Assembly: GCA_003446775.1 (NCBI GenBank)
Contig: DMCH01000058.1
Coordinates: 8,400-15,495 of the forward strand
DNA: 7,096 nt
Direction: 5' to 3'
Source of the DNA: Chloroflexota bacterium
Lineage (GTDB): Bacteria; Chloroflexota; Dormibacteria; Dormibacterales; Dormibacteraceae
The notes beneath the pieces are model-generated. The model did no database searches, had not been told where the DNA came from, and saw nothing but the letters and a program-made list of their open reading frames with translations. Every line of letters starts with the position of its first letter. The first letter of the stretch is position 1. The position numbers and the translations under genes are program-made. This document shows positions 1 through 6,368 of the stretch, piece after piece.

Positions 1-30
1 GCCTGGAAAACAGGACCAATCTCTCGATGA

Positions 31-35
31 GGAGG
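31..35 (+). promoter_or_regulatory. Shine-Dalgarno site that sets the start of the first gene
   Basis: GGAGG lies 9 bases before the ATG at 45. An in-frame ATG at 27 would place this site inside the coding region and has no comparable site before it, so translation most likely begins at 45. Confidence 0.7.
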
Positions 36-44
36 CAACGCAAC

Positions 45-770
45 ATGAGCGAACGAATGGTGTGGCGACTCGCGGCAGCGAGCGGAATCCTGTACGTGGC
101 AGTGGGGCTGGCGCATGGCGGCGGTGGGGGACCTGACCCGGGAGCGTCCCGAACTGACATCGCGAGCTGGGTCGGCAGCAGCCTCGGCCCACGCGGTATG
201 AACTGGATCGGGGCGTACTTGGCAGTCCTTGGGTTGCTCTGCTTTGTCGTCTTCGCCGCAGTCCTGGCCGCGGCAATTCGGCGCCGAGAAGGTGCCCAAC
301 CATGGCTTTCGAACGTGATCCTGGGAGCGGGCCTGATCACAGTGACCGTGAAGCTGGCATCCTTTCCGGCGGCGTTCGCACTCGCCTACCGAGCCCACGA
401 AGGCTTCGAGCCGCAACTGGCGGCAGCCCTCACCGACATGAACGACCTTTCCTTCATCCTGACCTGGCCCCTCAGCGCACTCATGATCGGCGCCGCGGCC
501 GCGGGTATCCTGCGCTACGGGGCGCTTCCGGCATGGCTGGGTTGGTCAGGCGCGGTGGCCGCTGTTGCACTGCTGGCGTCCGTGCCGTTTGCCTTCGGCC
601 AGGGTGCATTCGTGGCCTTTGTAGCCTCGACGCTCTGGGTGGCGCTGGCCAGCGCGACAATGGTCCTTCGTCCGGCACCGGACGCCCAGCCCCTGGCGAC
701 TCGGGAAGCCGTCCTCGCGGTCGGCTCAACGGCCAGGCCGAGCTCCATCCCGGGGGAATTATCCGACTAG
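45..770 (+). CDS. Six-helix integral membrane protein, function unassigned
   Basis: This 241-residue protein is predicted to sit in the cytoplasmic membrane. Hydrophobic segments fall at about residues 6-24, 53-78, 88-114, 136-156, 163-183 and 187-207. A glycine-rich stretch (HGGGGGPDPG) follows helix 1, an extracytoplasmic-looking loop precedes helix 2, and a hydrophilic tail of about 30 residues ends the protein. The segment GALPAWLGW before helix 5 is a turn often seen in small actinobacterial and Chloroflexota membrane proteins of the DUF4386-like kind; that link is from memory of the family pattern and is weak. No catalytic or transport motif is visible. The start at 45 is chosen because of GGAGG at 31-35; an ATG at 27 would add six residues. 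The gene ends tail to tail with the BrkB-family gene, sharing the CTAG at 767-770. Being a gene is fairly certain; its function is unknown. Confidence 0.8.
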   Translation: MSERMVWRLAAASGILYVAVGLAHGGGGGPDPGASRTDIASWVGSSLGPRGMNWIGAYLAVLGLLCFVVFAAVLAAAIRRREGAQPWLSNVILGAGLITVTVKLASFPAAFALAYRAHEGFEPQLAAALTDMNDLSFILTWPLSALMIGAAAAGILRYGALPAWLGWSGAVAAVALLASVPFAFGQGAFVAFVASTLWVALASATMVLRPAPDAQPLATREAVLAVGSTARPSSIPGELSD

Positions 771-1750
771 GAGGCGTGTGACTTGCGGCGGAGAGGATCT
801 GTCAGCCAGGGGACGGCGTAGGCGAGCACGCCTATGAACTTTGATCGCCGGACATGCCGTGCCTTGGGACGCGGGCGCGCCGGCGGCGGCGGCTCCGACG
901 CCTGGGTCGGAGTAACCAGCGACTCCTTGCCCTGTGGCTGATGGACCGGAACCGGGTAGAGGAGGGAGTTCACCTCGACCCCGACCATAGTCACGATACC
1001 GAGGAAGTAGAAATAGACCATGAGCAGGAAGAGGAGGCCGAAGGTCTTGCCATAGGTCGAGCCGCCGCCGGTGAGCCTCAGGTAGAGCGGGAAGACGAGA
1101 GACAAGCCTTCGAAGAGAGCGCCCGCGAGAACGGCTCCGATCCACACCATTCCCCAGTCCTGGTGCCGGTTCGGCACCACGTAGTAGATGGCCAGGAAGA
1201 GCAGGAAGCCGGTGCCGAGGCCGACCACCACCTGGAGCACGAAGTCGACCGCCCCGTTGGCGAGCGCCGTGGGCAGGTAGGGCAGCTGGTTCAACAGGCC
1301 GAGGAACGTGGTCGTGAGGAGCATCAGGCCGCCGAAGACGGTCAGCAGCAAGACCATACCTACGCTCATCAGGACGCCCTTGATTAGCGGCCGCTGTCGG
1401 GTGTGGTAGATGACCGCGAATCCCTGCTCCATGGTCCGAAAGAGGCTGGCGCCGCTCCAGACGAGGCCGGCGAACCCGACCAGGAACAAGATCCCGCTCT
1501 GCTGGTGGAAGGTGTTCAGCGTTGCGAGCACCTCCTTTTGGGCTTTCGTGTCGGGGATGATTGAAGCGACCGTCCCGAAGACCTGGTGAGAGCTGACGCC
1601 TATGTACCCGAGGCCGACGCCGAGGATCCCAGCTATCACGAGGGCGATCGGAAAGAGCGACTGGAGGAAGTTCCAAGCGATTATCACGGCCCAGTTGAAG
1701 GCGTTGTCCTCGCCCATCTTGACCAAGAGCCGCCCGGGAGGCGTTTTCAT
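767..1750 (-). CDS. YihY/virulence factor BrkB family membrane protein
   Basis: This is a 327-residue inner-membrane protein of the YihY/BrkB family (once mislabelled ribonuclease BN). The family's molecular role is not settled; a transport or envelope role is usually assumed. Hydrophobic segments lie at about residues 19-43, 86-104, 122-146, 168-192, 199-222 and 236-262, the six-helix layout of the family. Family-like signatures are FLQSLFP in helix 1, GLVWSGASLFRTMEQ near 96-109, YYVVPNR at 189-195, the GA-rich helix near 205-212, STYG at 231-234 and VGVEVNSLLYP at 256-266. The cytoplasmic tail (about 270-327) is proline-rich (EPPPPARPRP) and basic, longer than in many relatives. The ATG at 1750 has no clear Shine-Dalgarno. 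The reading frame stays open back to a TGA at 1796-1798, and the extra codons include KIDQL, which resembles the amino-terminal KVDrfQ-like segment of homologues, so the true start may lie slightly upstream at a non-ATG codon. It is divergent from the kinase and convergent with the first gene. Confidence 0.9.
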   Translation of the reverse strand: MKTPPGRLLVKMGEDNAFNWAVIIAWNFLQSLFPIALVIAGILGVGLGYIGVSSHQVFGTVASIIPDTKAQKEVLATLNTFHQQSGILFLVGFAGLVWSGASLFRTMEQGFAVIYHTRQRPLIKGVLMSVGMVLLLTVFGGLMLLTTTFLGLLNQLPYLPTALANGAVDFVLQVVVGLGTGFLLFLAIYYVVPNRHQDWGMVWIGAVLAGALFEGLSLVFPLYLRLTGGGSTYGKTFGLLFLLMVYFYFLGIVTMVGVEVNSLLYPVPVHQPQGKESLVTPTQASEPPPPARPRPKARHVRRSKFIGVLAYAVPWLTDPLRRKSHAS

Positions 1751-1988
1751 CAGCTGGTCGATCTTCGTTCTGATGGCAAGAATTTTAAGTTGGGATCAGG
1801 GGCTCTCGGTATGGCCCTCTCGGGTCCACCAATTCTCTAACCGGCAGGGACGGCACTCACGCAGCGCGACAAGGCGTTGCGCGCGGCCGGGGCCCAGCAC
1901 GCAGATCGCGGGGGATACGACCCCTGTGCGTTGAGGGCTGCCGGGCCATACGCGCTACTGGCGATTTCCGGGCGCCCAGGAGGAAAGA
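1751..1988. other. Divergent intergenic region between the BrkB-family and kinase genes
   Basis: This stretch should hold the promoters of both divergent genes. The clearest element is an AT-rich patch at 1781-1790. Read on the minus strand it gives TAAAAT, a five-of-six match to a -10 box 32 bases before the BrkB-family ATG, but with no recognisable -35. CTCTCGG occurs twice (1803-1809 and 1817-1823), 14 bases apart on the same face, possibly chance. No convincing plus-strand promoter, no long inverted repeat and no RNA gene were seen. Open frames crossing this region on either strand look like shadows. Confidence 0.45.
1978..1983 (+). promoter_or_regulatory. Strong Shine-Dalgarno ahead of a leader ORF
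   Basis: AGGAGG lies 5 bases before a TTG at 1989 and 20 bases before an in-frame ATG at 2004. It is too far (about 80 bases or more) from either candidate start of the kinase gene to serve it directly. This is the best ribosome-binding sequence between 1751 and the kinase. Confidence 0.5.
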
Positions 1989-2096
1989 TTGAGGGTCGCT
2001 GACATGACGTCGAGGCCTACTTCTCGGAGCCAACTGGATCGGGTCTACGGACTCCTTCCAATCGGTTGCGCCCGCCTCACCAGCTGGCGATCTTGA
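1989..2096 (+). CDS. Possible 35-codon leader ORF coupled to the kinase gene
   Basis: The frame begins at TTG 1989, five bases after AGGAGG, and passes through an ATG at 2004. It encodes a short, rather basic peptide beginning MRVADMTSRPTSRSQ and ends with TGA at 2094-2096. That stop overlaps a TTG at 2093-2095, which is in frame with the kinase (TTGA overlap), an arrangement typical of translational coupling. The peptide has no hydrophobic signal and no run of one amino acid that would suggest classical attenuation. Two alternatives are open: it may be chance coding downstream of a purine-rich patch, or it may be the true amino terminus of the kinase separated by a frameshift. I give it modest weight because the ribosome site, the length and the exact overlap coincide. 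Confidence 0.35.
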   Translation: MRVADMTSRPTSRSQLDRVYGLLPIGCARLTSWRS

Positions 2097-4708
2097 AAGA
2101 CGCCCTGCTGTACCTGCAGAACGCCGGCGCGATCGCGTTCGTCCTTCTCGGCGTCGCCACCGCTGTGGGTTGGGCAAGACGCAAGGATCGCTCGCTCGGA
2201 TTCCTCGCCCTGGCCATCGTGCTTCTATCGCTGGTTTCGCTGCTCGGCCGCATTCCTGCCGCTTACTCGCCTCCCCTTCTCCCGCAGATCAGCCTTATTG
2301 CCTTGATGGGCTCCGGTTACGCGCTGCTTCGCTTCAGGGGCTCGTTGATCCCGCTGCCAAGGCGATGGCACGTCGCCGCGGTCGCAGCAATTGTGGTCGC
2401 AAGCGTCGGCTTCATCGCCGCGCAGGGCTTGGTCGCGGCCAGTGTGGCTCCGGTAACCCTTCAGACCGGAGCTGCGATCGTGCTCATTCTCGTCTGGAGC
2501 GCAACGATCATCGAGCCGATCGTTCGTTTCTGGCTTGTCGCTCGACACTTGCCCGCGGTCCAGGCATGGCGCCTGCGGTCGCTGAGCTTCGGCTTCGGCG
2601 GCCTGGTGGCAATCTTGCTGTTTGCCGTCGGCGCCAGCGCCTTCGCCTCCAATCCGATGGAGCAGATCGTGATCCAGCTTGCCGCCCTTCTCATCGTCCC
2701 GCTCCTCTATGTCAGCTTTTCGCCGCCGTCCTGGCTTCGCCGGCAGTGGCGCTCCTCCGAAGAGGAAGGTCTCCGGGTGTTCATGCAGGACCAGCTGCTG
2801 GGCGAGGATCCGGTGACGCTGGCCGACCGTGCGCTCGAATGGGCCATGCGACTGGTCGGCGGGGCGGCCGCGGTTGTCTTCGATGGCGGAGGCGGGCGAG
2901 AGGCGTCTCGCGGCCTCGATCCAAACCAGCTGAGCGACCTCGAAAAACGTCTCCCTGAGCTGAGCGAGGGCGTTACCCGGTTTGCGATTGGCGGTGTTGA
3001 CCGGACGCTATTTGTACTTCCGATTGCTGCTGCCGGCCCGGAGGGACACCTCGTGGTGCTCGCGGGACCATTCACGCCGAGCTTTGGCGGCGACGAGTTG
3101 AGCCGCGTGCAGCAGTTCATGACCGCAGTCGCCACGGCGGTGGACAGGGCGCGGCTGCTCGAACGGCTCAAAGTGGCCAACGCCGAGCTGCTGGATGCCA
3201 ACCGCCACAAGACCGTCTTCCTGGCCAACATGAGCCACGAGCTGCGAACGCCGCTGAATGCGATCCTGGGCTTCTCCGAGCTGCTGATCGATTTCCCGGA
3301 TGGTCACTTTCCCGACGAGACCCGGAAGAGATTCCTGGAACAGATCCACTCGAGCGGCAAGCACCTGCTCGGGCTCATCAACGACATCCTCGACCTCTCG
3401 AAGATCGAAGCCGGCCAGATGGAGCTGCGCCTCCAGATGGTTTCCATCGCCGATGTCGTCGGCCAGGTGGCCAGCACCGTGGAGCCGCTGGCCAGGCAGA
3501 AGCAGATTCACCTCGAGTTCGAGGCCGCGAGCGCCGGTCAGATCCTGGCGGACGAAGGCAAGCTGCGGCAGATGATCCTGAACCTGGTTTCCAACGCGAT
3601 CAAATTCACCTCCGAGGGTGGAAGCGTGGCGATCAAGGCCGTGCGAGTCGTCGATCGCATGGAGATCGCAGTGTCCGATACGGGTGTTGGGATCGCGGAG
3701 GAAGACCTTCAGCGTCTGTTCAAAGAGTTCCAGCAGGTCGATTCGGGCGTCAACCGCAAGCAACAGGGTACCGGGCTAGGACTGGCGCTGACCCGGAGCT
3801 TCGCCATCCTTCATGGTGGCAACGTTCGCGTGCAGAGCGAACCTGGCAAAGGCAGCCTTTTCACAATCGACCTTCCCGTTGAAGCGCGCAGCCCCCATCG
3901 CGCGCCCGGGGCTCTCAACGGCGATGTCGTAAAAACGCCCGCCGATATCTCGCGACCGCTCGTCATCGTCGTCGAGGATGACCCTGTTGCAGCTGAGTTG
4001 CTCACGCGCCAGATCGAGCGCGCCGGGTTCCGCACGGAAATCGCTCGCACCGGCGCTGAGGCCGTGACGATGGCGAAAGAGCACAAGCCTGCCGCGATCA
4101 CCCTGGACATCCTGCTTCCGGATGTAGATGGCTGGGAGGTCCTGACGCGCCTCAAGCAAGACAAAGGGACCAGCGACATTCCGGTCGTCGTGGTCAGCGT
4201 CGTGGACAATCCCGAGCTTGGGACGGCTTTGGGCGCGCTCGATTACTTTGTCAAGCCCGTCGACGCCAAGGACCTCGTCAACCGATTGAGCACCGTCAAC
4301 TTCAAACAGAGGTCTGGTGGACGGCAGACATGCGTTCTGGTTGTCGACGACGAAGCCGCCAACCGCGACTGGCTGAAGCACGTGCTGGAGCCGGCCGGCT
4401 TCAAGGTCACACTCGCAACTGGTGGGCAAGAGGCCATCGAGCTGGCCAGGTCGCGCAAGCCCGATGTCGTGATGCTCGATCTCCTGATGCCGGAGGTCAA
4501 CGGTTTCGAGGTGGTCGAAGCTCTGGGTGGGCACGAAGCGACCAGGTCGATCCCGATCATGGTCCTGACCGCCAAGCACCTGACCAATGCCGATTTCGAC
4601 CAGCTCAATGGCCACGTGTCGACCATCCTCAGGCGTGGATCTTCCGGCGCGGCCGACGTCCTCAATCAGCTGCAGGTGGTCCTGAACAAGCGGCCCGTCG
4701 AAGCATGA
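2066..4708 (+). CDS. Hybrid sensor histidine kinase: 7TM, GAF-like, HisKA, HATPase, two receivers
   Basis: This 880-residue membrane sensor kinase should autophosphorylate on histidine and pass phosphate to receiver aspartates. Seven hydrophobic segments occupy about residues 16-36, 44-61, 70-89, 102-122, 131-152, 170-190 and 196-217. A GAF-like region (about 232-358) and a short helical linker follow. The H-box MSHELRTPLNAILGFSEL has its phosphohistidine at 391. The ATPase domain shows the N-box with N506 and N510, DTGVGI from 538 and GTGLGL at 568-573. Receiver 1 (about 632-745) has acidic D638/D639, phosphoacceptor D681 and K730 in FVKPVD. Receiver 2 (about 757-875) has D761/D762 and D805, but ILRRG (R856/R857) where the conserved lysine is expected. 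No HPt or DNA-binding domain is visible. The start is uncertain. TTG 2066 gives the longest product but lacks a Shine-Dalgarno. TTG 2093 (871 residues) overlaps the stop of a leader ORF and is at least as likely. The next gene overlaps by ATGA, implying co-translation. What the sensor detects is unknown. Confidence 0.93.
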   Translation: MRPPHQLAILKDALLYLQNAGAIAFVLLGVATAVGWARRKDRSLGFLALAIVLLSLVSLLGRIPAAYSPPLLPQISLIALMGSGYALLRFRGSLIPLPRRWHVAAVAAIVVASVGFIAAQGLVAASVAPVTLQTGAAIVLILVWSATIIEPIVRFWLVARHLPAVQAWRLRSLSFGFGGLVAILLFAVGASAFASNPMEQIVIQLAALLIVPLLYVSFSPPSWLRRQWRSSEEEGLRVFMQDQLLGEDPVTLADRALEWAMRLVGGAAAVVFDGGGGREASRGLDPNQLSDLEKRLPELSEGVTRFAIGGVDRTLFVLPIAAAGPEGHLVVLAGPFTPSFGGDELSRVQQFMTAVATAVDRARLLERLKVANAELLDANRHKTVFLANMSHELRTPLNAILGFSELLIDFPDGHFPDETRKRFLEQIHSSGKHLLGLINDILDLSKIEAGQMELRLQMVSIADVVGQVASTVEPLARQKQIHLEFEAASAGQILADEGKLRQMILNLVSNAIKFTSEGGSVAIKAVRVVDRMEIAVSDTGVGIAEEDLQRLFKEFQQVDSGVNRKQQGTGLGLALTRSFAILHGGNVRVQSEPGKGSLFTIDLPVEARSPHRAPGALNGDVVKTPADISRPLVIVVEDDPVAAELLTRQIERAGFRTEIARTGAEAVTMAKEHKPAAITLDILLPDVDGWEVLTRLKQDKGTSDIPVVVVSVVDNPELGTALGALDYFVKPVDAKDLVNRLSTVNFKQRSGGRQTCVLVVDDEAANRDWLKHVLEPAGFKVTLATGGQEAIELARSRKPDVVMLDLLMPEVNGFEVVEALGGHEATRSIPIMVLTAKHLTNADFDQLNGHVSTILRRGSSGAADVLNQLQVVLNKRPVEA

Positions 4709-5109
4709 GCAAGTCCTCACTCATCCTTGTCGTTGACGACAACGACGCCGGCCTGTTGCTCACCTGCGCGGTGCTGCAGCTCGACGGCTTTCGAGTCGAT
4801 TCCGCGAGCTCTTCGAAAGAGGTTCTGGAACGCTTGCACTCTCGCCGGCCGGACCTGATCTTGATGGACGTGCAGATGCCGGGACAGGATGGCCTCTCTC
4901 TCACTCGCCAGCTCAAAGCGGATCCCGCAACAGTCACCATCCCCATCGTGGCGCTGACGGCCCATGCGATGGCCGGCGATCGGGAGCTGGCGCTCGCCGC
5001 CGGTTGCAGCGGATACATCTCCAAGCCGATCGACACCAGGACCTTCGGCGCCGAGGTCCGGGCATTCCTACCCGCCGAGCGAATCGAGCCGATTCTCTCC
5101 GGCCAGTGA
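4705..5109 (+). CDS. Single-domain response regulator (CheY/DivK-like receiver)
   Basis: This is a 134-residue stand-alone receiver with no output domain. All active-site residues are present: D11 and D12 for metal binding, phosphoacceptor D55 (LILMDVQMPGQDG), switch T85 in ALTAHAM, and K107 in YISKPID. The motif PIVALTAHAM and the SKPID ending resemble receivers that act as phosphate-transfer intermediates or as DivK-like partners binding kinases, rather than transcription factors. The ATG overlaps the TGA of the hybrid kinase (ATGA, 4705-4708), so translation is very probably coupled and the kinase is the likely phosphodonor. No strong Shine-Dalgarno precedes it, consistent with coupling. 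An inverted repeat follows directly after its stop. The protein partner it signals to is not in this window. The same frame stays open far upstream inside the kinase gene, but that part is out of frame with the kinase and not a real extension. Confidence 0.92.
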   Translation: MSKSSLILVVDDNDAGLLLTCAVLQLDGFRVDSASSSKEVLERLHSRRPDLILMDVQMPGQDGLSLTRQLKADPATVTIPIVALTAHAMAGDRELALAAGCSGYISKPIDTRTFGAEVRAFLPAERIEPILSGQ

Positions 5110-5110
5110 G

Positions 5111-5140
5111 TGCCGGTCGTCAGTAGCCTGGCAACCGGCA
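5111..5140 (+). other. Inverted repeat just after the response regulator gene
   Basis: TGCCGGT (5111-5117) pairs perfectly with ACCGGCA (5134-5140) across a 16-base loop, beginning two bases after the stop codon. No T-run follows, so it is not a standard intrinsic terminator. It could stabilise the 3' end of the transcript or assist termination. A stem this short can arise by chance in GC-rich DNA. Confidence 0.3.
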
Positions 5141-5257
5141 ACCTGTCCTAGGCACGTTGAGCAGGGGGCCGGTAGAATCACCTCGCGATTGCCCTCTGGT
5201 CATTCGTAAGGGATGAACTCCTAGGCGTCATCCTCGGAGGGCGGTCGCACGCTCACC

Positions 5258-5677
5258 TCAGGAGACCTGGTCGGTCTCCTCACCCACCTTGTCATCTCCG
5301 TCTCCGATGAGGGGATCCTCGTCGCTTGCGGAGTAACGATCGCGAACCTCGGCTCCGTCGGCATCCGAGTCGCCTAAGCCCTCCTCCGAATCGGTCTCCA
5401 CCACCTCTCCCGCTTGCCTGTCTTCAGCGACCAGCTGCGCATAAGCCCGCTCGGCTTCGTCCCACGTCGGATACTCCCAGAACTCCGTTCCGACCGGCAC
5501 CTCGGCGCCCTCGGTTTCGTCGAGACCGTGCTGGAAGACGTATCCGAGTCCGTTGGCGGGATCCTGGATCAGCGAAATGAAACGTTCGCCGGTCAGCTCG
5601 GCTCGTTGGGCCGCCTGGCCGTCGTTCTCCAGATCGAACAGGCGACTGATGATCTGCTCTTCGCTTCTGTCTTCCAT
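5258..5677 (-). CDS. Small protein with a highly acidic tail, unrecognised
   Basis: This predicted 139-residue soluble protein has no recognised family. Residues 1-84 look folded, with MEDRSEEQIISRLFDLEND at the start, a central GYVFQHGLDE segment, and an aromatic stretch FWEYPTWDEAERAYAQLV near 66-83 that is probably helical. Residues 85-139 form a low-complexity acidic tail with about 21 Asp/Glu against four Arg/Lys. There is no signal peptide or membrane segment. The frame remains open upstream to 5905, but that would run across the 5' part of the oppositely oriented FMN-binding gene. The ATG at 5677 leaves a 72-base divergent gap, and the composition upstream of it (Gly/Arg-rich) differs from that downstream. 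Only a weak purine patch (GAGAT) precedes the ATG. Acidic tails of this sort occur in nucleic-acid mimics, chaperone-like factors and disordered linkers, none of which can be assigned here. Confidence 0.65.
   Translation of the reverse strand: MEDRSEEQIISRLFDLENDGQAAQRAELTGERFISLIQDPANGLGYVFQHGLDETEGAEVPVGTEFWEYPTWDEAERAYAQLVAEDRQAGEVVETDSEEGLGDSDADGAEVRDRYSASDEDPLIGDGDDKVGEETDQVS
5260..5280. other. Perfect hairpin at the 3' end of the acidic-protein gene
   Basis: AGGAGACC (5260-5267) and GGTCTCCT (5273-5280) form an 8-bp perfect stem with a 5-base loop (TGGTC). It overlaps the last codons and stop of the minus-strand gene and lies between two convergent genes. No T-run follows on either strand, so it is at best an atypical bidirectional terminator or an mRNA-end stabiliser. 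Confidence 0.35.
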
Positions 5678-5749
5678 ACCGATCTCATTCTGCCGCACCC
5701 GAGCCCCCCGGCGAACACCTGACCCGCAAGGCGCGCCAGACTTAGCTGC

Positions 5750-6367
5750 GTGTTTGCGAGCTCCAACTATCCGCCCGACCGAGCGGCCGCTGAACGGTTT
5801 GTTGCCGAGATGCGGCATGGGACGCTGATTGCCTGCACCGCCGAAGGCTATCCGCAGGTCAGCATCCTCCCGTTCGTGAAGACGGACGACCTCATCGAGC
5901 TCCACTGCGTCCAGGCCGATCCGACTTTCGACGCGGTCCGGGCCAACCCACGAGTGACCTTTTTCGTGTCGGACTTTCTAGCCTTCTCGCCCCACAGCTG
6001 GGTCAGCGATCAGGACGCCGGCCGCGCCACGCTCCATTTCCGCGCGGTTGCCTTCGAGTGCGAGGTGGAACGAGTGTCGACCGATCCGAATGACGTGGCC
6101 GGCGCCCTGAGCCGGCTGCTGGCCAGGTACGAGCCAGGTGCCTCATATGAGCCCATGAAGATGGGCGAGTTCTATGGCCCGCGCCTGCAGCGCCTCGCCA
6201 CCATGAAGCTGCGGATCGTTCGCAGCCATATCAAGTTCAAGACCGGCCCGGCAGGCACCGCAGAGACGAAGCGACGTGTGGCGGCCAAGCTGCGCGAGCG
6301 CGGCCAGCCCGGCGACCTTCGAGCCGCCGAAGTCATCGAGTCATACGTGCCTGAGCAACCGCGATAG
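5750..6367 (+). CDS. FMN-binding split-barrel (pyridoxamine 5'-phosphate oxidase-like) protein, distantly PaiB-like
   Basis: The 205-residue protein looks like a cytosolic member of the flavin-binding split-barrel superfamily. The opening segment NYPPDRAAAERFVAEMRHGTL, then LIACTAEGYPQVSILPFV (about 26-43), ELHCVQADPTFDAVRANPRVTFFVSD (about 50-75) and SPHSWV (80-85) follow the order of PaiB-type proteins. In those, strands carrying L-x-T-x-x-x-G and H-x-A-x-x-N-P lead to a SPSWY-like motif. The usual H in the H-x-A motif is here VQAD, and SWY is SWV, so it is divergent. The carboxy-terminal part (about 153-196: LRIVRSHIKFKTG, then KRRVAAKLRERG) parallels the PaiB tail that reads GKxKLSQN. Exact activity (oxidase, reductase, flavin sensing or regulation) cannot be told from sequence. 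The start is GTG at 5750 with no Shine-Dalgarno and no upstream alternative in frame, so the mRNA may be leaderless. It is divergent from the acidic-protein gene and convergent with the YdeI-family gene, with one base between stops. Confidence 0.82.
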   Translation: MFASSNYPPDRAAAERFVAEMRHGTLIACTAEGYPQVSILPFVKTDDLIELHCVQADPTFDAVRANPRVTFFVSDFLAFSPHSWVSDQDAGRATLHFRAVAFECEVERVSTDPNDVAGALSRLLARYEPGASYEPMKMGEFYGPRLQRLATMKLRIVRSHIKFKTGPAGTAETKRRVAAKLRERGQPGDLRAAEVIESYVPEQPR

Positions 6368-6368
6368 C

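Noticed and set aside
854..1387. Plus-strand open frame rich in Glu, Asp and His inside the BrkB-family gene
   Set aside because: It is the antisense shadow of a well-recognised membrane protein gene; the charged composition is what results from reading hydrophobic codons backwards.
1931..1961. TTGAGG as a -35 box for the kinase gene
   Set aside because: No acceptable -10 hexamer lies 16-18 bases downstream; the best candidates match only at two or three positions.
1857..2177. Arg-rich minus-strand open frame across the kinase upstream region
   Set aside because: Its low-complexity Arg/Ser/Pro composition is typical of a high-GC shadow frame, and it overlaps the kinase amino terminus.
3008..3763. 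Long minus-strand open frame across the kinase core
   Set aside because: It lies opposite the HisKA/HATPase region, whose motifs are unmistakable; long antisense frames are expected in high-GC coding DNA.
3776..4720. Minus-strand frame of about 314 codons opposite the two receivers
   Set aside because: The receivers on the plus strand carry full catalytic motifs; the antisense product is repetitive in H, D and Q and matches no family.
5149..5178. TAGGCA plus TAGAAT as a plus-strand promoter for an antisense RNA
   Set aside because: The -10 resembles the consensus (five of six), but the -35 is weak with 18-base spacing, and nothing recognisable lies downstream on that strand until 5750.
5147..5226. 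TCCTAGGC occurring twice (5147-5154 and about 5219-5226)
   Set aside because: An 8-base match built on a short palindrome is too small to call a repeat or attachment site.
5678..5905. 76-codon amino-terminal extension of the acidic protein
   Set aside because: It would overlap the start of the FMN-binding gene on the other strand and has Gly/Arg-rich shadow-like composition; the ATG at 5677 gives a compact gene.
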